DNA of 53,148 bases from Rikenellaceae bacterium. Its GTDB lineage: Bacteria > Bacteroidota > Bacteroidia > Bacteroidales > Rikenellaceae. The stretch covers positions 1 to 53,148 of the forward strand of contig SUZQ01000008.1 in the NCBI GenBank assembly GCA_015059875.1, in the 5' to 3' direction. A program made the translations under genes and the position numbers. Every line of letters starts with the position of its first letter. Position 1 is the stretch's first letter. Below are positions 8,806-17,702 of this stretch, in pieces. The notes under the pieces were generated by a model. That model made no database searches and had not been told where the DNA came from. It saw only the letters and a list, made by a program, of their open reading frames with translations.

Positions 8806-9043
8806 ACTTGTCTGCGGTCGTCTATTGTTTGCTCCGCAAATCTTTGTCCTTGGCTGATGTTTCTCTTTGAAAGCAGGCTTTCAGTTTACATCAGCCAATG
8901 CCAACAATCTCCGATTGCAATAGCCTCCATTCGGTCTGCTCTCGACTGCTGCGCCCGTTCGAATTTCGTCGTTCGGGAAACTTGTCTGCGGTCGTCTATT
9001 GTTTGCTTCGCAAATCTTTGTCCTTGGCAGATGTTTCTCTTTG
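8806..9043. repeat. 64-bp imperfect direct repeat with a branched hairpin
   Basis: Positions 8806-8869 and 8980-9043 are 62/64 identical; each contains GTTTGCTCCGCAAATC or its one-base variant. Between them, TTGGCTGATGT (8850-8860) pairs with ACATCAGCCAA (8888-8898), and a smaller hairpin TGAAAGC/GCTTTCA (8868-8883) sits inside. No credible coding frame is present. It is probably a dispersed non-coding repeat; its origin is unknown. Confidence 0.75.
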
Positions 9044-9072
9044 CTATCAAGCAACCATAGGTTGCGCCTGCC

Positions 9073-9127
9073 ACCCCTAATGCCCCTAATGCCTTTAACG
9101 CCTCCAACGCCTCCAACGCCCCTAACT
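9073..9127. repeat. 9-nt tandem array
   Basis: About six degenerate units of CCCCTAATG / CCTCCAACG in series, just before the promoter of the GLUG-phosphoesterase gene. With the repeat above it fills the gap 8763-9142; I see no gene there. Confidence 0.75.
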
Positions 9128-9142
9128 TTCTACCCTCCGAAA

Positions 9143-9173
9143 TTTGATTTTAATTAAATATTCATTAACTTTG
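9143..9173 (+). promoter_or_regulatory. promoter of the GLUG-phosphoesterase gene
   Basis: TTTG (9143-9146), a 19-nt spacer and TAACTTTG (9166-9173) match the Bacteroidota consensus exactly. The leader would be about 40 nt. Confidence 0.78.
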
Positions 9174-9217
9174 TATGAAATATATGGCAATATGATTTTT
9201 AACCTAAAATATTTATT

Positions 9218-12058
9218 ATGAAAAAATTATTTCTTTCACTGATTCTTTCACTGTTCGTATTCGTCGCCTATGCCGAGGGAATATCGAACTACAAGGAGTT
9301 ATTGGCCTTTGCTAAGGCGTTAAACAAAGAGGCTGATATCTCTGCTTGGCAGAATGAAAAGGGCGTCGTATGTCTTAAGGCAGACATCGACATGAAAAAG
9401 GGTAAGAAGTTCCCTACAATCAAAGTCTTTAAGGGTAAATTTGATGGCTGCGGTCACAAACTCTACAATTGGAGTGCGAAGTCGTCGCTTTTTGGCAAGT
9501 TGGAGCCTACGGGTGTTGTCGAGAACATCGTGATTGATGGCTCGTGTCACCTCTCGGCGGAGAGTTCGTACAACGAGAGCAACGATCTTGTCACATTCCT
9601 TGTGCAGGTCAATCGTGGTTGCATTCGCAATTGCGTAAATCACGGAACTATTGAGCATATTGGCGACGAGGCACAAAAGGCTATATATATCGGTGCAATT
9701 GCTGCCTTGAACTACAATATCGTACACAACTGTAAGAATACGGGTACTATTTCATCGCGTTTCAACTTCACCAAGCACGCTAAGGGAATGAGCCTCCGTA
9801 TGGGTGGTTTGATTGGCTCATGCTATGGTAAGTCGTTGAGTGGTGCTACAATTTCGCGATGCGAAAATACGGGTAATGTATCCTATATGGGCGACTATCC
9901 TAACAACAATGTTGGTGGTATTGCGGGAGAGACATCGAAGGCTACCGTAAAGTATTGCGTCAATCGAGGAAATGTGGTTGCAGTAGGTATGCCTATTACC
10001 ACACCAAAGGTTAAGGGCTACTCGCGTGCAGGTGGTATCACATCGTGGGCAAACAACGATATTATCTGCTGCGATAACTTCGGTGTCGTTGCAACATCGG
10101 GTGCGCACGAGTCGTATGCCGCAGGTATCGTTTGTCGCCCTAATGCTTCGATGGATGTTATTGACTGTATCAATAAGGGTAAGATTTCGACCAACTCTTC
10201 GATGCCGTCGTTTGCTGCAGGTATTGCGGCTCAAACAATTCAGGATGTACATATTGCCAACTGTCACAACTTTGGCGATGTCATTGTCGAGAATCCTGAT
10301 CGTGCAACTAATGCAGGAGGTATTGCAGGAGGCTTCACTACTCGCAAGGGCTTGAAGGTTGGTGCATACATTCGCGACTGCTACAACTACGGTAATATTG
10401 TAAGCAAATCCAAGAGTAAGTATACCGCTATAGGTGGCATTCTTGGTAAGGGTACGGGCCTTGCAGCAAAAGATAAGCCAGTCGTTAATATTACAGTTTG
10501 CGGCTGTAAGAATATGGGTAAGATTGGCTCTGCAACCAAAGTTGTTGGCGATATTGTCGGATACAAGAAGTATTGTATCGTAGAGAACAATAACTACGAC
10601 GACCTTGCAAAGAGCGTAAAGCCTTTGGCTAATGGTGCAAATATTTTTGGTCGCGTGGTTGATACTGACGGAATGCCTGTTGAGGGTGCTGTTATCAGCG
10701 ACGGCGTGCAGAGCGTTAAGACCGATGTTAATGGCGAATACACAATGAAGAGCGACATCGCAAAGGTACACTTCGTGATGGTCTCGGTTCCTGCCGAGTA
10801 TGAGATTCCATTGCGTGATAATCGTCCGCAGTTCTTCCGCCGCGTGTTGCGCTACACAGAGGCTGCGCGTGCAGACTTTGTTCTTAAGAAGCGCGCCGAG
10901 GTTAAGGATAACTTCGTGCTTGCAATGATTGGCGATCCGCAGACTCGCGGTCTTAATATCGACAACTCGACAGAGCGTTTCCGCGATGTATTGCTGCCAG
11001 ACCTTGCGGAGTATGTAAAGAGTACCGATAAGGAGGTCTACGCCATCAATCTTGGCGACCTCGTATATAACTTTATGAATGCATACGACGACTATATCAA
11101 TGTGTTGGCAACTGCTCCAACATCGATGTTTAGTGTTATCGGTAACCACGACTACGATCAGCGCACACTCTTCGAGACTGCGCTCGGAACGCCATACTTC
11201 GAGACCTATCTCGCACCGCTGAACTACTCGTTCAATATCGGTAAGATGCACTTTGTCGTTGTGAACAGCATTCTCTACAACCGTCCATCCGACAAGCATC
11301 GCTACAAGACCGGCTTAGAGGAGTATACCTACAAGTGGTTGGAGAACGATTTGAAGCATGTATCGAAGGAGACAACCATCGTAATCTGCAGCCACTCGCC
11401 TCTCTTCAAGTGGCGTGGCAAGCACTATGGCGACAAGTATGTAAACTTCAAGAAGTACTCAAAGCTTCTCTCGCAGTACAACAAAGTATATTCGTGGGCA
11501 GGACACACCCATATGAACTATAGCTACGATTTCGAGAAGGCTCCTGCGAAGTATAGCGCATTGAAGAATGTCGAAAATATCGTCGTAGCTCGTTGCATCG
11601 GACAGTTGCGTCTTAACCGTGAACTCAATACTGACGGTACTCCTAACGGATATATGGTAGCCGAGGTCAATGGCGATACAATGGAGTGGTACTACAAGTC
11701 AGTTGGTCATGATCGCGACTATCAGATGCGCGTCTACTCTCCAACTCGCACCAATACTGAGTATGTCAAGGCGACTATCTGGAACCACTCGCCTGAGACT
11801 TGGGGCAAACCAGAGTGGTGGGAGAATGGCGTAAAGGTTGCCGATATGGAGTTCTCTCCAAAGGATAAAGATCCTGACTACCTCAAGATTTATGCGCAGC
11901 ACAACGAGGAGAAACTTGAGAAGACTGCTCGTAAGTACTCCAAGCCTGCAGCTCCTCCATTCATTTTCCGAGTTAAGCCAAGTGCAGGTGTTCATTCGGG
12001 CGAGGTGCGCGTTACCGACAATTTTGGAAAGACATATACGCAAACCGTAACTTGGTAA
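9218..12058 (+). CDS. secreted GLUG-repeat protein fused to a calcineurin-like phosphoesterase
   Basis: This is a 946-aa protein. Residues 1-19 are a Sec signal peptide (cleavage after AYA is likely). Residues about 60-465 contain GLUG-like units (GGLIG, GGIAG, each followed by C-x-N-x-G-x-(I/V)). Residues about 473-560 are a small Ig/carboxypeptidase-regulatory-like domain (GRVVDTDGMPVEGAVI). Residues about 565-800 are a metallophosphoesterase with GDPQ (572-575), GDLVYN, GNHD (642-645), SHSP and GHTH (762-765). A C-terminal beta domain completes the phosphoesterase C module. The first metal motif has Gln where many relatives have His (GDxH). The enzyme probably acts outside the cytoplasm; the substrate cannot be told. 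It shares the repeat type with the two flanking large lipoproteins, but is transcribed from its own strong promoter on the opposite strand. Confidence 0.88.
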   Translation: MKKLFLSLILSLFVFVAYAEGISNYKELLAFAKALNKEADISAWQNEKGVVCLKADIDMKKGKKFPTIKVFKGKFDGCGHKLYNWSAKSSLFGKLEPTGVVENIVIDGSCHLSAESSYNESNDLVTFLVQVNRGCIRNCVNHGTIEHIGDEAQKAIYIGAIAALNYNIVHNCKNTGTISSRFNFTKHAKGMSLRMGGLIGSCYGKSLSGATISRCENTGNVSYMGDYPNNNVGGIAGETSKATVKYCVNRGNVVAVGMPITTPKVKGYSRAGGITSWANNDIICCDNFGVVATSGAHESYAAGIVCRPNASMDVIDCINKGKISTNSSMPSFAAGIAAQTIQDVHIANCHNFGDVIVENPDRATNAGGIAGGFTTRKGLKVGAYIRDCYNYGNIVSKSKSKYTAIGGILGKGTGLAAKDKPVVNITVCGCKNMGKIGSATKVVGDIVGYKKYCIVENNNYDDLAKSVKPLANGANIFGRVVDTDGMPVEGAVISDGVQSVKTDVNGEYTMKSDIAKVHFVMVSVPAEYEIPLRDNRPQFFRRVLRYTEAARADFVLKKRAEVKDNFVLAMIGDPQTRGLNIDNSTERFRDVLLPDLAEYVKSTDKEVYAINLGDLVYNFMNAYDDYINVLATAPTSMFSVIGNHDYDQRTLFETALGTPYFETYLAPLNYSFNIGKMHFVVVNSILYNRPSDKHRYKTGLEEYTYKWLENDLKHVSKETTIVICSHSPLFKWRGKHYGDKYVNFKKYSKLLSQYNKVYSWAGHTHMNYSYDFEKAPAKYSALKNVENIVVARCIGQLRLNRELNTDGTPNGYMVAEVNGDTMEWYYKSVGHDRDYQMRVYSPTRTNTEYVKATIWNHSPETWGKPEWWENGVKVADMEFSPKDKDPDYLKIYAQHNEEKLEKTARKYSKPAAPPFIFRVKPSAGVHSGEVRVTDNFGKTYTQTVTW

Positions 12059-12160
12059 GATCGTTCTGAGTGGCTCTTTTTGAGCCGCACTACAGTAGCC
12101 GAGATGCTCACATACGCTTAGTATGCTGCGCTCTCGGCTCTTTGTTTTCGCTTTGGCTTA
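12059..12160. repeat. structured dispersed repeat at the stop codon (copy 1 of 2)
   Basis: It starts at the stop codon with GATCGTTCTGAGTGG. The core 12097-12139 is a nested hairpin, AGCCGAGA/TCTCGGCT outside and CATAC/GTATG inside, with ATGCTCACATA on the left side. A related element follows thyA at 50149-50273. Position and shape suggest transcript 3'-end formation or stability. Confidence 0.6.
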
Positions 12161-12219
12161 TCTTTTGCAATATTCACGGTTGAAGTAAAAAGGGTATTAA
12201 CAACAAAAAACTTTGACCT

Positions 12220-12414
12220 ATGAAAAACACAACAGTATGTATCTTTTCGGTACTTGGAGGCATGGTGCTTGGTTCGGCGATTGCGCTTGCACTTGCGCCA
12301 AAAACGGGACAGGAGATGCGCGGTTTGGTGCGCGACTTCGTGAACGATGAGATTGACAAATGGCGTTCGGCTTACAAGGAGGCTGTGCCATCGTGCGATT
12401 GCGAGAAAAAATAG
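12220..12414 (+). CDS. YtxH-like small membrane protein
   Basis: This 64-aa protein has an N-terminal membrane segment (residues about 6-28, glycine/alanine-rich) followed by LAPKTGQEMRG, the conserved start of YtxH-domain proteins, and a charged helix ending in CDCEKK. YtxH proteins are small envelope proteins with unknown molecular function, often stress-associated. The gene is 14 nt ahead of another small membrane-protein gene, so the pair is likely co-transcribed. Confidence 0.75.
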   Translation: MKNTTVCIFSVLGGMVLGSAIALALAPKTGQEMRGLVRDFVNDEIDKWRSAYKEAVPSCDCEKK

Positions 12415-12428
12415 TCGTGTAGTAGCCG

Positions 12429-12728
12429 ATGCGCGAAAACCGATTCCCCTTCGCTGCTCTTATCATCGTTGCTTTGGCGGCACCGGCGGCTGCACTTCTT
12501 GGCGTTGTTGCGCTTGTGGTGTGGCTTGCCGAGCTGATGGGCTCAGTAATCTATCCGTGCCTGATTTTAGGGCTATTTTTGGCACTGCTCGCAACGATTG
12601 TCTACAAAGTCTCGCTACGCGACATTATGCAGGATATGCACGAACGCGTAACCGTTATCTACGATATGACAAAACTCCTGCGAGAGGGTATAGATTGGGC
12701 AATGAGAGTACTCTTTCGTGATAGGTAG
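12429..12728 (+). CDS. small two-TM membrane protein
   Basis: This 99-aa protein has two hydrophobic segments (residues about 8-36 and 40-62) and a basic, amphipathic C-terminal half (LRDIMQDMHERVTVIYDMTK). It lies directly behind the YtxH-like gene. In Bacteroidales a YtxH gene is often followed by a holin-III-like small membrane protein, and this gene holds that position, but I cannot assign the family from sequence alone. Confidence 0.65.
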   Translation: MRENRFPFAALIIVALAAPAAALLGVVALVVWLAELMGSVIYPCLILGLFLALLATIVYKVSLRDIMQDMHERVTVIYDMTKLLREGIDWAMRVLFRDR

Positions 12729-12776
12729 CACATCCACAAGCCACCATCACGCAAATAGGGTAGAGGTCTATTAACA

Positions 12777-12808
12777 GAGAGGTCGGACAAAAACTTGCCC
12801 GACCTCTC
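12777..12808. terminator. hairpin between convergent genes
   Basis: A 10-bp perfect stem (GAGAGGTCGG with CCGACCTCTC, 12777-12786 and 12799-12808) lies between the plus-strand small membrane gene and the minus-strand 42-aa gene. T runs are poor on both sides, so it is terminator-like rather than a textbook terminator. Confidence 0.45.
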
Positions 12809-12826
12809 ATCGTTATCTATTGTTGT

Positions 12827-12955
12827 TTAGTACACCAACTCATCATCCTCTGTGCCGAAGCCTGGCAAGAGAACGCTATCTCCGTAGCCGCGCTCGGCAG
12901 CTACCTCGTAAATTTCAACCTCTGGAGCAGAATAGCTCAAAATATTCTTTTTCAT
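12827..12955 (-). CDS. 42-aa small protein, cassette copy 2
   Basis: It encodes the same 42 residues as 271-399 (start MKKNILSYSA, end EDDELVY). The DNA is identical over the first part of the gene, and in the 3' half 8 bases differ, all synonymous (AGT/AGC, CTC/TTG, CCT/CCA, GGA/GGC, GGT/GGC, ACG/ACA, GAC/GAT). It lies 40 nt downstream of the second large lipoprotein; the spacer also matches that of copy 1 almost base for base. No family is recognised. Confidence 0.85.
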   Translation of the reverse strand: MKKNILSYSAPEVEIYEVAAERGYGDSVLLPGFGTEDDELVY

Positions 12956-12995
12956 AATTAATTTCGCAATTAAAAAGTTAAACCATTCTGTCTAT

Positions 12996-15900
12996 TTACT
13001 CTGCTGGAGTCTCCTCAGCAGCAGGAGGGGTTGTAGGGAGTGTTGGAGCAACCGAAATGAACGAGCAGAGATCTGTTGCAGCTACTGCCTCGTCAATCTC
13101 AGCACTGTAGATATACTTGTAGAAGTTATTTCCAGTTATATTCTCTTTGCTCCAAGTCTGGTCGCCATCGTACCATGAAACGATGCTACCGCCAACCTCG
13201 CAGTTAGTTGCAATAACGCTCTCCGAACGCTGCGAACCAGTAATCATACCCGCATTTGTCTCAGGAGCGTTGATGTTGCAGAATACTGCAGCATTGTTGA
13301 TGGTGTTATTCGTGTAACCCAAGATACCACCAATGCCACTATATTGAGCCATATCGCCACTCTTGTCGAATGTTCCTGCGCAGATAATATCGCCAGTGTT
13401 TACAATCTTACCTCCCGTAACAACAGGTGTTGCTATACCAAGCAAGCTACCAGCGAAACCACCGAGGCGTACAGCATTCTTAGCTGTTCCGGTAAACTTG
13501 ATTGTACCTTTATTTACAATATCGCCTGTCCAATTAGGGTAGTCTGCATTCGAGAAAGTGATACCACTCTCTACGACACCGAACAAACCTCCCATATCCA
13601 AGAAGTTACGCGTTCCACGATCTGTATCGCTCTTATACGCGCCATTTATTTCTCCCTCGAAGATAATATCGCCTGAGTTGGTAAATCCGTTCAGGATGAT
13701 AATCTGTGTGGTACCTGATGCAGTACCATAGATACCACCAAACGAAGCATAAGCGGTCTTCGAAGCGTTACCCTTGATGATGATATCGCCACTATTGCTA
13801 CATCCGTCGAAGATGTTGTATATTTGAGCTTTTGTATATTCAAGTTTACCAACGAAACCTCCCCAACGAGTCTGAGTATTTACTACCGCCTTCTCGCCGA
13901 GAGTGAAGTTACCAGTGTTGTGGCAATCAACATATCTCATCTTCGCGCCACTATCGTAAACGAAACCACCAACAAAGCAGTTCGATGCGATCTCGGCATT
14001 TACGGTAACATCTCCGTGATTCGAGTTGCGGGTACGAGTGTAGTTGTTGTTGCGGCAGATACAACCTCCAACATAGAGGGTGTGGCCAACCTTACCATTA
14101 ACGGTTATATCGCCATAGTTAACCAAGTCGGTAGAGCCATCCTTGATCGCCTCTGCAACACCTCCGATATGAACATAGCGTCTTGTTGTACCATCGAAAG
14201 TCATTGTACCTCCCTCGTAGTTAATAGCGTTAACTGTAGGACCACCAAAGAATCCCGAAACTCCTCCAATCTTCACATCGTAGAGATTGTCGCCCTCGAC
14301 CTTTACCGGACCATAGTTGTACATATTGTTGGCGTCCGGAGCGTGGTAATCCGTACCCTCGTAGCAGTAACCCACAGTACCACCTACATAGATAGCCTTG
14401 TTGGCAGTGGTGTGTGCCTTGTATGTGATTGCAGCGCGGTTTGTGAAGTTCTCGATAAGGTAATTCAACTTAGCCTCCTTGGTATTGTCAGCAGGAACGC
14501 AACCGACGCAACCACCGACCATAACAGTACTCGTAAGGTTAGACTTCTTGATGGTGATAGTTCCCTTGGCGGTATTCTCCAAGTTGGTTACATTTTTTGT
14601 CCAGTCTTGTCCCATAGTACCACCAATATAGATATGTGTTATAGTCGTAGCTGGAACGAGACCCTCTTCAAGTACGAGTGGGCCATTGTTAGTTGCCAAA
14701 TCTGTGTCACCATTGGCGTATCCCAAAGCACCACCTATGTAGGTCTTATCACCGCCAAATGATACATTCTTACCGATGGTTACAGCACCATTGTTTGTAC
14801 AATTAGCATTCTTGTTAACCATAGCAGCCACACCTCCAATCATAAACTGATGACCAATTGACGAGTTGTCTGCGACGGTTACAGCACCATTGTTTACGCA
14901 GTTGTCATAGAGAGGAAGAGCTGCACTTACAGAATTTCCTTGACCATATACACCTCCCATACGCAATTGACCTGCAACACTACCCGAGTAAGTAACATCG
15001 CCATTGTTGGTAACATAGCGACAAGGAAGGTTGGTGTAACCCGAAATACCACCGATGTTCAGACGAACAGCAGCAAGGTCGGCAGTGTCGCTTGATGTCA
15101 TATTGATATTACAGATAATATCGGCATCGTTGCGCGAGTCGTCAATAGCGTTTACGGTCTTATATGCAACCAAACCACCAACGCAAACCGAGTAGTTCGA
15201 GGTGTCGATATTGTGAACAGTTCCCGTACAAGTTACAGTACCACCTTCGAGGTTGTTACAGTTCTTCATGTACTGCTGATTCCAACCTGCAAGACCACCT
15301 ACGCGGTAGTAGAGATGTGTTCCGTCGTGCAACTCAGGAGCATAGACTTGGCACGATACAGTTACAGGTCCACTATTCGAACTATTGCTGATGATGCTGT
15401 GACCTGCATCTGCTGCTACAGCGCCCGACGGCTGATATCCCTGCAATCCGCCACAGACGATACCACCACATGTTGCACTCTCTTTAACCGTGACTGCTCC
15501 GTAGTTGTGGACATTGTCCAATTTGGTTAAGCTACCACCATAACCTACACCGCCACCGATATAGATGTAGCGAGTGAGGAGATTCTCTAAGGTAACTGCT
15601 CCATGATTGTAGATGTGCGAACCATTCGCTGTGCATACATATCCAAATGTACCTGAAATAGAGACTCCACTACCATAGACACCCGAAATAGTTATATCTC
15701 CGTAGTTCGTCATGTAGTGAATCTCACCCTCTATGTTGGTGTTATGCACACAACCTGCGATACCACCAACATAAGGTTTCAATGGCGAATATTTTTTTAC
15801 ACTTGTTTCGCCTGTGTAAGTGCTATCTGCAATGGAGATATTGCCGTTGTTTACCAAGTTGGTCAAGTTGGTGTAAACTAAAACATCCGAACCTGACGAG

Positions 15901-17312
15901 GTGTGTGTGCCTGGATATGCATAGCCTACGACACCTCCAACACTTGGATACAACGCTTCGGTATGTCCAGCAGGGAAGAACTGCTTAACCTCGATGGTTG
16001 CATTGTTTACGCAGTCGCTAATATTTACTCCGTATGCACGACCAACCAAACCTGCTACTACGCTTGCGCCATAAGTGTTGTGTTCGCTATCTACGAATGC
16101 TGTTGCGTTGTTCATTACAATCTTACCCGATACCGAGCAATGCTCAACAACTGGGAAGGTGTCTGCAACGCCGTTATTATTACCCGAAGCTGTTATGCCG
16201 CGAGCGAATGCAGCAACAGCCTGATTTGCAGTCTCCTCGATATTTACATCTACCAAGTGCAAGCCCTTAATCGAGCAGAAGGTCTTACCGAACAATGGAG
16301 CAGTCATACCCTTAATTGCGTAACCGTTACCGATAACGGTCTTTGTATAACCCTCGATTGGAGTCCACTCCTCGCCTGTCATATCAACATCGGCAACGAA
16401 GAGAGCGTCTTTGTCGAGTGTTGCAGCCTGTTTTGCAAACTCCTTCAACGATGCTACATCCTTAATTACGAATACGCTTGCGTTAGGAGAGTAGACAATG
16501 TTGTTAGAGAAGGTACGAACCTTACCAGCTGCGAGAGGCTTTGTGTCGTCAGCCTTAACAGTTGCATACATCACACCACCTGCGTTGTCGTAGAGAGTTA
16601 CATACAACTCGTCGTACTCGCCTGCAGGAACTGCAACATGGATATACTGCGGAGTGGTGTTCGACAACTCAAGACCGTAAACGCCATCTGCCTCGCTTGC
16701 AGGAATTGCATAGCTGATAATCTCCTTCGACTGCTTTGTTGGAGTTACCTCGCCACTCTCGAAGTCGAGTTCAAAAGCACCAGCGATAGGGGCGCGGTTT
16801 GCATTTGAAATCTGCACGAGATTCAGCGTGTGGCTACCAGTGATACCAATCTTCAATACGCCAGTCAAGTGGTGAAGCTGAAGACCGAGACCGTCTGCAC
16901 CGTAGCCGTACATTGTTGCAACGCCATTACCGAAAGTGGTGTTGCTAACATGCTCCTGCTCAGCTGCGAAGAGGACTTGTCCCTCTGGAGCAGCAGGATA
17001 AGCGATGCAGTACGGTTTTGCAGGAGTACCGCCAATGGTAAATGTTGCGTTTGCAGGGTTGTCGCTGTCGATTACAGCCTCGCCCGACTCAACACCATTT
17101 ACCGAAATCTTGTCACCCTTACTCCAAGTGAGTGGGTAGAGACCATTTACCTCTGTACCGAGCTGAGTACGCGACTCCTCAAGCGAGAGGGTAATGGCTG
17201 TCTGACCATCGACGCCACCAAACTGAGTGTCGAGGTCCTCAGTTGCATCGGTTGTACAGCCTACGACTGCCAACGCTACAACTGCCAAGAGAATCTTGAA
17301 TAAGTTTTTCAT
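12996..17312 (-). CDS. very large surface lipoprotein, fimbrillin-like N-terminus plus GLUG-like repeats (copy 2)
   Basis: This 1438-aa paralogue of 439-4479 has a lipoprotein signal with lipobox VVGC (Cys19). The fimbrillin-like region (residues about 30-285) is nearly identical to copy 1, including TQLGTEV, WSKGDKISV and AGEYDELYV. From about residue 340 onward come GLUG-like units (GG(V/I)xG then C/Y-x-N-x-G-x-(V/I)) whose sequence and number differ from copy 1. The C-terminus again ends in PTLPTTPPAAE, here extended by ETPAE. A mosaic of conserved ends and divergent middle suggests duplication followed by repeat turnover or recombination. It is probably anchored in the outer membrane and surface-exposed. 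The 42-aa gene follows it. Confidence 0.85.
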   Translation of the reverse strand: MKNLFKILLAVVALAVVGCTTDATEDLDTQFGGVDGQTAITLSLEESRTQLGTEVNGLYPLTWSKGDKISVNGVESGEAVIDSDNPANATFTIGGTPAKPYCIAYPAAPEGQVLFAAEQEHVSNTTFGNGVATMYGYGADGLGLQLHHLTGVLKIGITGSHTLNLVQISNANRAPIAGAFELDFESGEVTPTKQSKEIISYAIPASEADGVYGLELSNTTPQYIHVAVPAGEYDELYVTLYDNAGGVMYATVKADDTKPLAAGKVRTFSNNIVYSPNASVFVIKDVASLKEFAKQAATLDKDALFVADVDMTGEEWTPIEGYTKTVIGNGYAIKGMTAPLFGKTFCSIKGLHLVDVNIEETANQAVAAFARGITASGNNNGVADTFPVVEHCSVSGKIVMNNATAFVDSEHNTYGASVVAGLVGRAYGVNISDCVNNATIEVKQFFPAGHTEALYPSVGGVVGYAYPGTHTSSGSDVLVYTNLTNLVNNGNISIADSTYTGETSVKKYSPLKPYVGGIAGCVHNTNIEGEIHYMTNYGDITISGVYGSGVSISGTFGYVCTANGSHIYNHGAVTLENLLTRYIYIGGGVGYGGSLTKLDNVHNYGAVTVKESATCGGIVCGGLQGYQPSGAVAADAGHSIISNSSNSGPVTVSCQVYAPELHDGTHLYYRVGGLAGWNQQYMKNCNNLEGGTVTCTGTVHNIDTSNYSVCVGGLVAYKTVNAIDDSRNDADIICNINMTSSDTADLAAVRLNIGGISGYTNLPCRYVTNNGDVTYSGSVAGQLRMGGVYGQGNSVSAALPLYDNCVNNGAVTVADNSSIGHQFMIGGVAAMVNKNANCTNNGAVTIGKNVSFGGDKTYIGGALGYANGDTDLATNNGPLVLEEGLVPATTITHIYIGGTMGQDWTKNVTNLENTAKGTITIKKSNLTSTVMVGGCVGCVPADNTKEAKLNYLIENFTNRAAITYKAHTTANKAIYVGGTVGYCYEGTDYHAPDANNMYNYGPVKVEGDNLYDVKIGGVSGFFGGPTVNAINYEGGTMTFDGTTRRYVHIGGVAEAIKDGSTDLVNYGDITVNGKVGHTLYVGGCICRNNNYTRTRNSNHGDVTVNAEIASNCFVGGFVYDSGAKMRYVDCHNTGNFTLGEKAVVNTQTRWGGFVGKLEYTKAQIYNIFDGCSNSGDIIIKGNASKTAYASFGGIYGTASGTTQIIILNGFTNSGDIIFEGEINGAYKSDTDRGTRNFLDMGGLFGVVESGITFSNADYPNWTGDIVNKGTIKFTGTAKNAVRLGGFAGSLLGIATPVVTGGKIVNTGDIICAGTFDKSGDMAQYSGIGGILGYTNNTINNAAVFCNINAPETNAGMITGSQRSESVIATNCEVGGSIVSWYDGDQTWSKENITGNNFYKYIYSAEIDEAVAATDLCSFISVAPTLPTTPPAAEETPAE

Positions 17313-17381
17313 CTTGTTTTGATTTTAATTAGTTAATAGTTATAAAATTATGTTTAGTTAATTTGTTGTTTCTTTCTTTTG

Positions 17382-17524
17382 TAGGGGTTCTGGGGAGTTA
17401 ATTGACAATTGACAATTCTGCTATTAGCCATTAGCCATTAGCTTTTTTAATTTTGCATTTTGCATTTTGCATTGGCGCACCCTTACTTGCCCTTAATAGC
17501 CCTTACTCGCCTTTACTAGCCGTT
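17382..17524. repeat. composite short-period repeat cluster upstream of lipoprotein copy 2
   Basis: It has the same order of arrays as 4549-4722: G-rich TTCTGGGGAG, heptamers AATTGAC and ATTAGCC, T6, TTTTGCA units, and 10-nt units CCCTTACTTG. It has fewer TTTTGCA and G-rich units than copy 1 but one more AATTGAC unit, so unit numbers have changed since duplication. Confidence 0.85.
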
Positions 17525-17606
17525 ATCTAAATCTAATTGCGCGCAATCTTTCGTCTAATCTTCACCGTTCCAATCTCCTGATACCCAATATATTACACTC
17601 AAAATA

Positions 17607-17616
17607 CCCCCCCCCC
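17607..17616. repeat. C10 homopolymer
   Basis: Ten consecutive C lie in the 454-nt gap between the divergent lipoprotein and sigma-factor genes. Runs of this kind are length-unstable in many bacteria. It is outside coding sequence, so it could only act on promoter spacing or the leader. The rest of the gap holds the repeat cluster and two candidate promoters. Confidence 0.7.
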
Positions 17617-17653
17617 GAAAAATTCAGAGAAGGTATTAGGAGTATAATTACCG

Positions 17654-17661
17654 CAAATTTA
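17654..17661 (-). promoter_or_regulatory. candidate promoter (-7 box) of lipoprotein copy 2
   Basis: The minus strand reads TAAATTTG, matching TAnnTTTG; no good -33 box is seen. The leader would be about 340 nt and include the C10 tract and the repeat cluster. Confidence 0.3.
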
Positions 17662-17702
17662 TGAAATTTTTCATAAAAAAAGAAATTTCCAATGTTTTTT
17701 AT

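Noticed and set aside
8642..9043. Genomic island inserted at tRNA-Ser
   Set aside because: No integrase and no direct repeat of the tRNA 3' end was found; the only copy is inverted and adjacent.
9818..11299. 493-codon minus-strand frame opposite the GLUG-phosphoesterase
   Set aside because: Antisense shadow; the plus frame carries all the phosphoesterase motifs and a consensus promoter.
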